Below are positions 49,591-64,000 of a DNA stretch of 64,000 nt, piece after piece. Made by a program: the position numbers and the translations under genes. The stretch lies in the NCBI GenBank assembly GCA_949316495.1, contig OX439012.1:29430435-29494434 (forward strand), written 5' to 3'. The first letter of the stretch is position 1; every line of letters begins with the position of its first letter. Origin of the DNA: Amphiduros pacificus. Its lineage: Eukaryota > Annelida > Polychaeta > Phyllodocida > Hesionidae. The notes under the pieces are model-generated. The model was not told the DNA's origin. It saw only the letters and a program-made list of their open reading frames with translations, and made no database searches.

Positions 49591-52060
49591 TAGATTAATA
49601 GAATTATTGTCAAGCGTAAATATGAAAGATAAACATCGATCAATTCATAAACATGGACCCAGATATGTAGTTTAAAACATAAAACTATTGATCTGCATAG
49701 ATCTGCAAAGATCAATAGTGGCTCTGTTATTACTTTCCAACTTATGTTTTCAATTCATTTTCAAATGTGTCACCAGAATGCTATGTTGTGAAGTAGCAAA
49801 CTTGTTATGCCAGACTGGGAGTCCAGGTGGTGACATAACTGTGTAATGCATTAAGTGAGTAATGCATCATATGAGTGAGCAGTGCCACACACATAACAAC
49901 CTAATTTCTTTCTACATGTTTGTCTTTATTTCATTAATTGTGCAGGTCTTATGGGTAGCACTACAAGCCATCAGGATGTAGAGGTTATATGTGTCAGATT
50001 TAACCTAATTAAGTGAGTCCTTGGAGAATCTGTGAGTGTAGAGGTGTGGGCTCTAGGTTAACCTAATCAAGGTGAATGGTCACCTGGGGTCAGAAAGTCA
50101 CTGTCAATACACCCAATCACTTTAGTGTTAAGCACACCAGTCAATGATCTACTGATAGATAGAGAAAATTGTCCAATCTGTCAAAGTCACTGCAGCCACT
50201 GGTGGCATGCATGAGTGGATTGCAAGTCCTCGCTGATTGTAACATGCCCAAAGTGCCGGCAGCGAGGATATCTTATATTAAATATGGCGAGATTCGCCAG
50301 TGAGTCCTGGCAGACTCCATACCTTGATAAGATGCTAATATTGCCGCGGGTGTGAAACACGGCTGACCTCAAGATTTATCGGTGTGAAATGCAGGAATGT
50401 CCATGGCGAAATTGATTTAAGTCAGATCCACATGTGCCCCCAAAGGAAATCAAATTGAACAAAATGCGTATCTTTTTTAATGTGACCACTAATAGAGGTC
50501 TTGTCAGAAAGGAAATATTGTTGACCAGATTTTATATTGAAATTATACTATTTTGGTGCAAATTAAAAACCATAATATGCAATCCTGAAAGCATCAACAG
50601 TAGCTGGAGGGGAGCAAAACCAAGATTCCTCCTGATAATAACAATGATAATAATAATAACATTTGTATAGCACTGATACCAGACAAGTCTGTTCATAGCG
50701 CTGAATATGAATGTATCGACCTATATTGTCTCGGTCATCATGTCTAACCTGTCAAATGAACTAATACAGTAGCTAATATGTGCAAATCATTTTTGCATAA
50801 TATGCCAAATACAGATATGTTTCTTCATAAATCACAGATGTGCTCAAAGACATGATATACAAATATATAAGTCATACATAATGTACGTTTAAGGAAAATT
50901 TTTCTTCTGTGATATTGTAAAGTTTACATTAACCCACGACATTTAACCCATATCATCTATGACTTATTTGAAAGGAAAATGTATAAAGAACGACAAAGTA
51001 AAATTCTAGGTATATTTTAGTAAAAAGCATGTATTTTCTCTCTTTCATCCTGAACTATCGATGCCAAATTCAGTGCACTTTTAAATAAATTTATCCGCAT
51101 GTGTCCATTACTTTCTTATCTATAAGTTTGTTTAAAGTGAGGCTGTATTGTTTTCATGTGATTAAGTAAAGCAGAGGACGGAAATGAGATATGAATCTTG
51201 GAAGTCTGCCATTTTCTTTAATAACAAGAGCTCTTGCAATCAATGTTTAAAATTTTTATTTGATGTAAATAATCCTATAAAAATGTTACCTATACATACC
51301 ACAATAATATTAGTGTGTAATAGTGTATTATGCTTTATAACATTAATTGCACTTCATAATATTTTGCTTTGTTTTGAGAAATAAAAATCAATGCCTACCC
51401 TGTTGAATATTCAGATATATGATAAAGACTAGCCCATTGAGTAGCATAGCGGCTGCTTGGACACAGCCGTCTTACTCAGCATTAAGAGTGTGGGGAGTGC
51501 GTGTTGGAAACAATAATAGTAGTATGCCCTATTGTGTTTGATTAATAGGATTTGGATACCAAGAACTGCCTCTGTGTTTATTGTTTTCTACATATCTGTT
51601 GATAAGAAATAAAGGACAGGTCATACATATATGAAATATCAATATTACATCCGTGTCATATTTACATTACTGGTTAGTTTTTCTTGTTTTTTTGTTCATT
51701 ATTTCAAATTCGTCTAGCTATAATACAGTAAAAGAAATGAAATGAATGATAAATGGTATGATACAAAAGGTCAGAGTCTCTAATATCAAAACGTGATGTG
51801 CAATTCAAATATAGAAATATGGAAATATGTTTTGTTCCTTGAATAGAATTCAAATACTGTTGTTTCATTGTATGATTGATCTGTAATGAAAATAGAAGCA
51901 TTTTATTCTTGTATCATTTTAGAAGGTCTTTGATACAAAATGAAAAATGGCAATTAATCAAAACTATCAGTAAGTCCTTTGTGTCTCTATTTGTGACATA
52001 TTGATTTGGAAATTTGGCCATCTGCAAACCAATAACCAGAAAATGTGACATTTTACATTT
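49591..52060. other. Gene-free sequence
   Basis: AT-rich single-copy DNA apart from one dispersed AGCGCT repeat (50633-50706). No exon recognised. Confidence 0.4.
50633..50706 (+). repeat. Dispersed AGCGCT repeat, copy 2
   Basis: Same order as 36201-36254: TAATAATAATAACATTTGTA, then TAGCACTGATACCAGAC, AAGTCTGTTC and a closing ATAGCGCT. The first AGCGCT has become AGCACT. Confidence 0.6.
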
Positions 52061-52495
52061 TCTAGTATTTCTCTCTCTCCCCTTCCAACCCCTCTTTCTA
52101 ACTTCCTCTTCCTTATCCCTCTTGCTATCCTCCCTTTCCAATCCCTCCTTCTTCCAACTCTCTTTTTATCCTCCTCTTCGTTATCTCTTTTGCTATCCTC
52201 CTTTTCCAATCCCTCTTGCAATCCTCCTTTTTGTTTTTCCTCTTGTTATCCTCTCCTATCAATCATCCCTCTTCCGATCCCACCCTCTTTCAATCCCTCT
52301 CTCTTCCAACCCCTCTTCAAATCCCTCTCTCTTTCAATCCCTCTCTCTTCCAACCCCTCTTTCAATCCCTCTCTCTTTCACTCCCTCTCTCTTTCAATCC
52401 CTCTCTCTTTCAATCCCTCTCTCTTTCAATCCCCCTCTCTTTCAATCCCTCTTTCTATCCTCCTGTTTATTTTCCCTCTTGCTATCCTCTGATTC
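52061..52495. repeat. Pyrimidine-rich array, about 16-bp unit
   Basis: TTTCAATCCCTCTCTC repeated at about 52310-52460 within a longer C/T-rich stretch. The 203-codon Ser/Leu/Pro-rich frame across it is low complexity, not a gene. Confidence 0.9.
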
Positions 52496-53088
52496 CCATC
52501 CCACTCTATCCGCGCATCCCTTCATACCACCGTCGCCCCACAATGCACCATTCACCCAGGTGGGCGTGAGGCCAGCGCTGCCATGTTTTCATTATCTAAA
52601 TGAAATTAATGGCAGGTCGTCTTGACAGGCAACAAGAGTATCCGGGCATTTGCAATTACATGCCATGCTACTAATTGTTGATCAGGCTTTCACTGTTTCT
52701 TTGTGAGATGCTGGTAAATGAGTTCTCTTAGGATTAACCCACACCACTGTGCACTAATACCTGACAAAAGATAGAAAAAATGCAGAACGGGCAACTGCAA
52801 CTTGCATATCACACAGTTGCTCACATGACTAGGATCAGTTGAAAATTCTCTTCAAGATAAAAAGCCCTGATTGTTAACATAGGGAAAGACGTCATCTTCT
52901 GATATTGATTTAAGTAAAGGAATGTTTTTTTGTTTTGTGGTTTTTATGTTTCTGTATGGGATAATGTATCAGTGTCTATTTACATCTTATTCCACAATAC
53001 CCACAAAGTAATTGGAGATAACATAAAGTTTGAACAAAGATCTGACTAATTATACATCAAGCTGTAAATGCCAGAAAAAGTTGACGTA
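52496..53088. other. Single-copy sequence, possibly conserved non-coding
   Basis: About 52.56-52.74 kb carries ATGAAATTAATGG and TTGACAGG, words resembling homeodomain and TALE-homeodomain sites. No exon recognised. Confidence 0.3.
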
Positions 53089-53790
53089 ATACTGTCTTAG
53101 AGGGTATGGGATATCAGTAATACTGTCTTAGAGAGTATGGGGGTATCAGTGATACTGTCTTAGAGATTATGGGGGTATCGGTGATACTGTCTTAGAGAGT
53201 GTGGGGATATCAGTAATACTGTCTTAGAGAGTATGGGGGTATCAGTGATACTGTCTTAGAGAGTATGGGGGTATCGGTGATACTGTCTTGGAGGGTCCGT
53301 TTTGGAGAGTATGGGGGTATCGGTGATACTGTCTTGGAGAGTATGGGGGTATCAGTGACACTGTCTTGGAGAGTATGGGGGTATCGGTGATACTGTCTTA
53401 GAGGGCCACGGGCCGTGGCGCAGTTGGTTAGGGCGCCAGCTTATTAGCACCAGTTCCTCTGTGGTGATCCAAAGGTCGTGGGTTCGAACCCCGGCCGTGC
53501 CGAGATTGAACTCATGACACAATTTCCCACATGAGCTGAGGCCCGTGCCTAAAGGGTTAACCCGTTGTCCTTGTAAATCTGTGACCGGGTGGGTTGTCAT
53601 GTCAAGGACCTGCGACATGACAATTCAGTGAGGCAGCACTATATCTGCTACAAGTAGGTCTCATCACGAAATAACTGAAATAATGTTGAAAGTGATGTAA
53701 AACCCCAAACAAACAAACAAACAAACAAACTGTCTTAGAGAGTATGAGGATATCGGTAATACTGTTTGGAGAGTATGGGATATCTACGAA
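53089..53790. repeat. About 32-bp minisatellite split by a SINE
   Basis: Units of 31-33 bases (ATACTGTCTTAGAGAGTATG, then GGGGTATCAGTG) run from 53089 to 53403 and resume at 53729-53790. A SINE sits between them. Confidence 0.9.
53404..53728 (+). mobile_element. Full-length tRNA-derived SINE (Nin-DC/Meta type)
   Basis: Head with A box (GTGGCGCAGTTGGTTAGGGC, about 53415) and exact B box GGTTCGAACCC (53481-53491), a middle region with CAAGGACCTGCGACATGACA, a central domain (about 53625-53708) with CTGCTACAAGTAGGTCTC and TAATGTTGAAAGTGATGT, and a tail of about six AAAC units. It is flanked by ACTGTCTTAGAG at 53392-53403 and 53729-53740, a 12-bp target-site duplication made from the host minisatellite unit. 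The intact promoter boxes suggest a fairly young copy. Confidence 0.92.
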
Positions 53791-54406
53791 TTTGTTTAAA
53801 TCCTACACTCACAATACAAGAACTTATTAAGATATACAAATTCATATACATCATGAATTGAAAATGATGCTTAAGTGATAGAAGAGGGAACAATTATCTT
53901 GCATCATACACTTACAGATACTTTAAATGTACCTAAAGAATTTCCTTCTTGGTCTTGATCGACCACACCCTATTTAATCGCTGTAATGAATTGAAAATGA
54001 AATAAATAATGAAGTCCAAATGCCATGACTTATGAACAATTACAATTGGCTATCTGATATCAATCCCAGGGCAGGCTTACACTGTGTTTTGTGCAGCTGT
54101 GGATAGAGAAATTGATCTGTTTTATGTTGCAGACCTATCAGATACATTTACTACCTTATGTTCATTTATGCGTTGGACAATTAAAGTGTTGATTGAACCC
54201 ATCTGCTTCTTAAAGACCACTGAGAATTTTTTATTTTTTTTATAATGAATAAATCTCTTATTATGTCTTATTTCCTATTTGGTTTGGTTTAGTTTATTTT
54301 ATCTTATTTGATTGGCTCAAATGACAAAGAAATCATTTGGATTGTTGGGGGAAATATATCATACACAATACATATACAAAGGCAAATATCCTACGGACCA
54401 ACTCTT
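53791..54406. other. AT-rich sequence, no gene
   Basis: Nothing recognised. Confidence 0.4.
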
Positions 54407-54567
54407 GCCTCACAAAATTGTCATGTCACAGGTCCTTGAGGACAAAGGCTCTACAGGCAAGGACCTCAGTTCATTTTGAAGAACCATATCATGAAGTCAC
54501 AGCCGAGAATCAAACCCACGACCTTTGGATCATTACATCAGAACTGGTGCTAATAAGCTTGCGCTTA
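54407..54567 (-). mobile_element. Degraded SINE copy of the same family
   Basis: The minus strand retains the head with CCAAAGGTCGTGGGTTTGAT, and traces of the middle (AGGTCCTTGCC). The central domain and tail are gone. Older than the two complete copies. Confidence 0.7.
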
Positions 54568-54574
54568 ATATCGC

Positions 54575-54995
54575 ACTCACATTTGCGCCGATTTCAGTAA
54601 AGATGCCCGGCCGATGGGTATTTTTTTACAAAATCGGCCGGCAGTTCAGATTGCCGGGATATCATCGACCACAATTGGGCAGTTTTAAGTCGTCGGACGG
54701 GTCATCGGGAATCTTTAGCTGCAACATAAAAGTTACCGGCGTTACCCCGATGTCTTCTCCCCAAATATCATCTTAAAGTACACGGCAGACTCCCGTCAGT
54801 GTTCCACAGGCATATCTTAACATTATGTTGGGCCTGCCGGTGGCACCGTACGGTGATCTGGCACATGCCTTGCGGCACCCGTGAAAATGTGAACATAGCC
54901 ACGGCATGTTTCAGATTGCCATTGATGAACTCTCCGGCGCCCGGGACCCTGTGAAGTCGGCCGATTCTTACTTCCCGGCCGGGAAATCTACATGA
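54575..54995. other. GC/CpG-rich island of about 420 bp, origin unknown
   Basis: Very unlike its AT-rich surroundings, with repeated CCGG and GGCCG palindromes (CCCGGCCGATGGG, ATCGGCCGGCAG, TCCCGGCCGGGAAA). No frame is convincing. It abuts the degraded SINE. Confidence 0.6.
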
Positions 54996-55780
54996 TACTA
55001 ACCATGTAAATATCTAGTATACGTATTGGTATTTGATTTGTTACGTTATTTTGTGGTATAAAACCTATTAAAATAATTTCCCTTCAAATATTACTAACTA
55101 TCTCCCTTAGCTTATACATATTACGTTTATCATATCTCTATATCGTGTCTATTCATTTAGCTTTTGGAAGTTTGTCTACAAGGATCTCTATGATCTCCAG
55201 TTATTTCATGTAGTATGATCTATATCATAAATATATTTTCCAAAGATATTTGTTACTAATCTTGTTCAAAAGTTATGTTTTTATGTCAGTGTTCTATGAT
55301 CTTTAGCTTATGTTGTGACATTTGCTGTGACTTTCCTGACTGTTCACATTGCTATGGCTGTTCAAAGGCAGGCGGTTTTGTCTTGGAATCATAATCTGTG
55401 TTTTGTATATCAGGTCTAGATCAAGGCAATACGCCTTCACTTGCAGAGTTCAAATACACACGCCACAGACCTCTACACTTCCGAGCAGTTAGGCGTGAAG
55501 AAATACAAGCTCATTACTGGCAATATTGACACTGTGAGAAACAACATTTGCAAAAAACATATCTTAATGGTTGCGCACTTATAATGAAAGTCCTGAAAAA
55601 GTCAAAGCAACACAGAGGCATCAGAGGGCTTAATTATCACGCTTACATGAATGCCTTGATTTGCAAAACCACTAGAGATGCTGCAAAGAAAAAAATTCTG
55701 GAAAATATTTTAAATCAAAATATTCATATTTGTATGCAATTATTTGTTTTATATCATGCATTTTTGACATTCCATATTCG
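54996..55780. other. AT-rich sequence, no gene
   Basis: Nothing recognised. Confidence 0.4.
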
Positions 55781-57125
<1,345 letters not shown>

Positions 57126-58055
57126 ACCTACACTGATACGAGTGCTGTAAGGAGACCTATTGTGGTAAGAGTACTGTAAGGAGACCTATTGTGGTAAGAG
57201 TGCTGTAAGGAGACCTATTCTGGTAAGAGTGCTGTAAGGAGACCTATCCTGATAAGAGTGCTGTAAGGAGACCTATTGTGGTAAGAGTGCTGTAAGGAGA
57301 CCTATCCTGATAAGAGTGCTGTAAGGAGACCTATCCTGATAAGAGTGCTGTAAGGAGACCTATTGTGGTAAGAGTGCTGTAAGGAGACCTATTGTGGTAA
57401 GAGTGCTGTAAGGAGACCTATTGTGGTAAGAGTGCTGTAAGGAGACCTATTGTGATATGAGTGCTGTAAGGAGACCTATTGTGGTAAGAGTGCTGTAAGG
57501 AGACCTATTGTGGTAAGAGTGCTGTAAGGAGACCTATTGTGGTAAGAGTGCTGTAAGGAGACGGAGACCTATTGTGGTAAGAGTGCTGTAAGAAGACCTA
57601 TTGTGGTAAGAGTGCTGTAAGGAGACCTATTGTGATAAGAGTGCTGTAAGGAGACCTATTGTGATAAGAGTGCTGTAAGGAGACCTATTGTGATAAGAGT
57701 GCTGTAAGGAGACCTATTGTGGTAAGAGTGCTGTAAGGAGACCTATTGTGATAAGAGTGCTGTAAGGAGACCTATTGTGATATGAGTGCTGTAAGGAGAC
57801 CTATTGTGATAAGAGTGCTGTAAGGAGACCTATTCTGATAAAAGTGCTGTAAGGAGACCTATTGTGGTAAGAGTGCTGTAAGGAGACCTATTGTGGTAAG
57901 AGTGCTGTAAGGAGACCTATTGTGGTAAGAGTGCTGTAAGGAGACCTATTGTGGTAAGAGTGCTGTAAGGAGACCTATTGTAATAAGAGTGCTGTAAGGA
58001 GACCTATTCTGGTAAGAGTGCTGTAAGGAGACCTATCCTGATAAGAGTGCTGAGA
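57126..58055. repeat. 29-bp minisatellite, about 32 copies
   Basis: The unit GAGTGCTGTAAGGAGACC, then TATTGTGGTAA, is highly homogeneous, with TATCCTGATAA variants that cluster near the left part and at the right end. Confidence 0.95.
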
Positions 58056-58261
58056 CACTGTGTCTCTGTGACTTTCCATGTCTCGGTTTTTTATGCTATT
58101 TCTAAATGTTAAAGCTAAAGAACTTAAATTACTCATTTTGATACATTGTAGAAATGAGCACTTTGGAATTTATTTTCTACATGCTTGTGAATTAGTGTTC
58201 TGTAACCCTTTCTTAACAATGACCATATCAGGTTATTTTCAAACCTTTTAACCAGTGTGAT

Positions 58262-58425
58262 AGTAACACTGCCGGCAGTGGGATTCGAACCCAGAGCAAA
58301 TTGCTCTAACATCTGTGCCTTATATCTGCTACAAGTAGGTCTCTGAAATAATGTTGAAAGTGATGTAAAACCCCAAAAAAGCAAACAAACAAACTAACAT
58401 CTGTGCCGGTGAGCCCAGTGCTGCA
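58262..58425 (-). mobile_element. Second tRNA-derived SINE type, host of a nested insertion
   Basis: The minus strand reads an A-box-like GGCTCACCGGCACAGA, then GGTTCGAATCCCACTGCCGG (B box at 58280-58291). The head differs from the other SINE family. It is split by a 74-bp fragment of that other family. Confidence 0.6.
58320..58393 (+). mobile_element. 5'-truncated SINE nested in another SINE
   Basis: Only the central domain and tail remain (CTGCTACAAGTAGGTCTC, then TGAAATAATGTTGAAAGTGA, then AAAC units), with about 13 internal bases missing relative to the 53.4-kb copy. The flanks CTAACATCTGTGCC at 58306-58319 and 58394-58407 form a 14-bp target-site duplication. Confidence 0.9.
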
Positions 58426-60318
58426 TTCACGCACTTGCATACCTTTTTATATGTGTGCATTTGCTATGTTTTACATTGCACGCAAATGTCAGGAAAGGTA
58501 TATACAAAGGAAACTAGAGACATATATCTCCGCTCTGCATTGGGTAAGCAAGAGTGGGAGGATTGTATGTCAGTATGTATTAATGTGGAGTTTTATGTCA
58601 CTTTCATCATATCTTACGTTATTTCATGAACATTATGAATTGTACTCAAAGACGATACTTCTTGTAAAAAAAACATATATTAATGAAAGAGAAACACACC
58701 TTTACAAAGATTGTTATCAATGATATACTATTTCTTATTAATGATAATATCTTTTTTTATCAATATTCCATTAAATTCATTCATATTGATCTCAGAGTTT
58801 GATAACTATATTCTAAACTGATTTTAAATTAATATTTACAGACTGATCCTGATATGGATATGGTTATTTATGAGCAAGCAAACCTGACTTCGGATGTGAA
58901 ACACCTAGGTTAGGGACAGTCGTGAGGGATTAAACATTTGAAAAGGGCATTTACATGTTTTGTTTCAGTCGCAAAAAAAACATTTGTGATAGTTAACTCT
59001 AACCTGTGAAAGTATTAAAACATGATGGATGTAGCATGTACCAGAAAAGCCTTAACTCTCTCTTGGGCCTAACACGTAATGCATCATAGGCGAAAAATCA
59101 CATATCTGTTATGAGTGTTTAATGGTTAGCCTATAGCAATTAACTATTACATCGATGAGAATTACCAATCTGATTTAATACAACATGCACATTTAATGAA
59201 TACAACAGCTTGATATTCGGAATTATTTTTTTTATTATTTTATTTACAGATATTTTTGTTACAAGCTATATTGATTATGTAAAATTGCATAATATCATGG
59301 GTTAATCTAATTATTCCTTTTCAAATAGAAATACTCGTGAATCCGGGTGCCATAAATTAGTGGCTTTCCCACACAGCCAGCAGTAAATATCCAACCACTT
59401 TGCCCCTGGGTCTAAATCCATTTTTCACCTTTCCGCGCCTGTTTTATTTCATTATAATAATAATGGGCGATAATTGAGGATATGAGTGAAAGTGATAGAT
59501 CAAGTGACACATCAACTTCCCAACTCCATATATAGGACCCATAACATGTCCCTTTGGGAGCCCGAGTTTTGATCCTTTTTTTGCCAGGACAGCCTTTATA
59601 TAACTTGAATATAATATCATATAAAATCAACTTTCAAACTATAAGTGTGACTTTTGACTTAGGACACCAATGTTTGCTGATCTAGTAGATTTAAAAATAA
59701 ATAAATTCAGCATGATCTCCAGATGAAAAGTAAGTCACCTTTTGAGTTGAAAGAGGCAGATTTATACTTTCTAAACTTGAAGTTTATGCTGAATACATTC
59801 ACATAAAGTCAAACTAACAATGGAAGATTTTGAACATTGCTTATTTAGCAATATTAAGTCATGGAATTTAGCTTATTTTCATAGATTAAGCATAGTCTAC
59901 CATGTATTATGGTTCATGTAGACCTGACAGATTTTGAAACCTCCACACAAATAAAATCGTCATATTTCGAGAAAAATATAATATCCTGTATCTGTATAAC
60001 ACAAATGAAATGGAAGTGTTCTCAGATTTCCGAAATGTAATTATTTGTATAATGACTTGTAAAGAAATATTTTAAAAATAATTTGTGCAATAAATACTGC
60101 CTGAAATGGAATGCAATAATAACAGAAAATAAGCAATCCAACTTTATTATAAGCAAACAAAAAACGATTTCAAACCATTTATACAAACTCTGTGTCATAT
60201 TGGACATAAAAATACAATATATTACATTTCAATATTTGTCAATTTCGTTGGCTCTTCAATATGGCCTTTATTGTTATTATTTGGGGGCATTTGATAAAAA
60301 ACAACACTTTCTAATCAT
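58426..60318. other. AT-rich sequence, no gene
   Basis: Single-copy. A 106-codon frame at 58403-58723 has no known features. No exon recognised. Confidence 0.4.
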
Positions 60319-60319
60319 T

Positions 60320-60344
<25 letters not shown>
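60319..60344. repeat. Short (TA)n tract at the LINE 5' junction
   Basis: 26 bases, followed by TACATGTACATAATATATATG before LINE coding begins. It may mark the insertion target. Confidence 0.8.
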
Positions 60345-60350
<6 letters not shown>

Positions 60351-60362
60351 CATAATATATAT

Positions 60363-63227
<2,865 letters not shown>

Positions 63228-64000
63228 TCATCATGTATAGAAATATAATAGCTTTCATATCATTGTGTTGGTTTAATGTGACAACTGAATCATGATGTGT
63301 TTACGCTTGCACATCACATATGGGTATATATGCATGCCAGGAAAATGAACATCAAATATAAAGGTTGTGGTGAAAGTGATATATATCAGTTAGAACTGAA
63401 CACGCCAATATGTAGAGGTTTTAGTGATGTTTATGGCCGTATACTTACATTAATTGGCATAATGTGTAAGCATTTAAATCTTAGAAAAAGCCCATTAAGA
63501 TGTATTCCTGTTCATATAAAGTTTGAAACAAACTATTCCCGTTGTGTTTAAAACAAGACCGTTCTTCTGGGTTTTTTTAGTTGTTTGAAACTGAAAAACT
63601 ATTCAGAATGGTCTAATCATCCTTAAGGTGTCAAGTGCCCTGTAGATAGAAATACATGAAACATCAAACTAAACAACAACATCCAGAAAAAAATATTTCA
63701 CTTAAACATGTTGTGGTGTCATTACATGGAGCCAAAACATCGCCATCTTAATGTTGAAGTGTCATATTATACATCAATTACTCAGTCAAAAACACTGCAA
63801 AAGGAGGAAATATGACAGGTGATAAATAGCTAAAGTTGAAAACAAAGGAGGTTCATGTGTACAATATTTTCTGAAGTGCTACTTTTTGAAGCATACCATC
63901 AGTTGGAACGCGATCCCCTTGAGAATCATATTGCAGTCGATATTTCATCCCCATATGAATAAAATCAACTGATTTATTCCACAATGAGAGAAAAGAAGAT
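63228..64000. other. AT-rich sequence, no gene
   Basis: Nothing recognised. Confidence 0.4.

Noticed and set aside
52014-52625. 203-codon Ser/Leu/Pro-rich ORF
   Set aside because: Translation of a CT-rich tandem repeat with no start or splice support.
53411-53491. Genuine tRNA gene suggested by A and B boxes
   Set aside because: The boxes belong to a SINE head: central domain, (AAAC)n tail and target-site duplication all follow.

Overview
The window is AT-rich, repeat-dense animal DNA, most likely from a mollusc. Three things point there. Two nearly complete tRNA-headed SINEs end in the central domain and (AAAC)n tail that I recognise as the Nin-DC/Meta-SINE type common in gastropods and bivalves. 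There is one CR1-group LINE with a long open frame. The only host gene I can build is a spliced, secreted lectin-type gene (SUEL plus CUB domain) with large introns, all in phase 1. The phylum is an inference; I could not search any database.

Layout. 0.44-3.0 kb is a 41-bp minisatellite with higher-order repeats. 4.5-18.15 kb holds the four-exon minus-strand gene. Exon 1 encodes a signal peptide, exons 2 and 3 each encode half of an eight-cysteine SUEL lectin domain, and exon 4 encodes a CUB-like domain and a stop. The spliced frame adds up to 274 residues with no frame conflict. Intron 1 (8.9 kb) contains a 1.7-kb 22-bp minisatellite and a 151-bp TA tract. 18.5-20.15 kb has a TA tract, a roughly 100-bp-arm foldback and a 27-bp minisatellite. 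From about 20 to 60 kb I find no convincing coding exon. This part looks like a gene desert of single-copy sequence, some of it resembling conserved non-coding DNA, broken by TA tracts, minisatellites (45, 32, 29, 16, 15 and 11 bp units), SINE copies and a small GC-rich island. 60.36-63.09 kb is a 5'-truncated LINE with one open frame covering part of the endonuclease and all of the reverse transcriptase, followed by a short-period microsatellite.

Most striking pattern. About fourteen pure (TA)n tracts of 26-165 bp occur here, and many are flanked by duplicated or inverted non-TA sequence: an 18-bp direct repeat around a 97-bp insert at 5.9 kb, interleaved duplications at 35 kb, inverted flanks at 11, 18.7 and 43 kb, and the same 38-bp flank in opposite orientation at 43.2 and 48.5 kb. 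This suggests that TA tracts travel as part of a small mobile or foldback element family, or seed template-switch duplications. That is the best candidate here for an undescribed system.

Nearly all short ORFs in the window lie in tandem repeats or single-copy non-coding DNA, and I do not annotate them.
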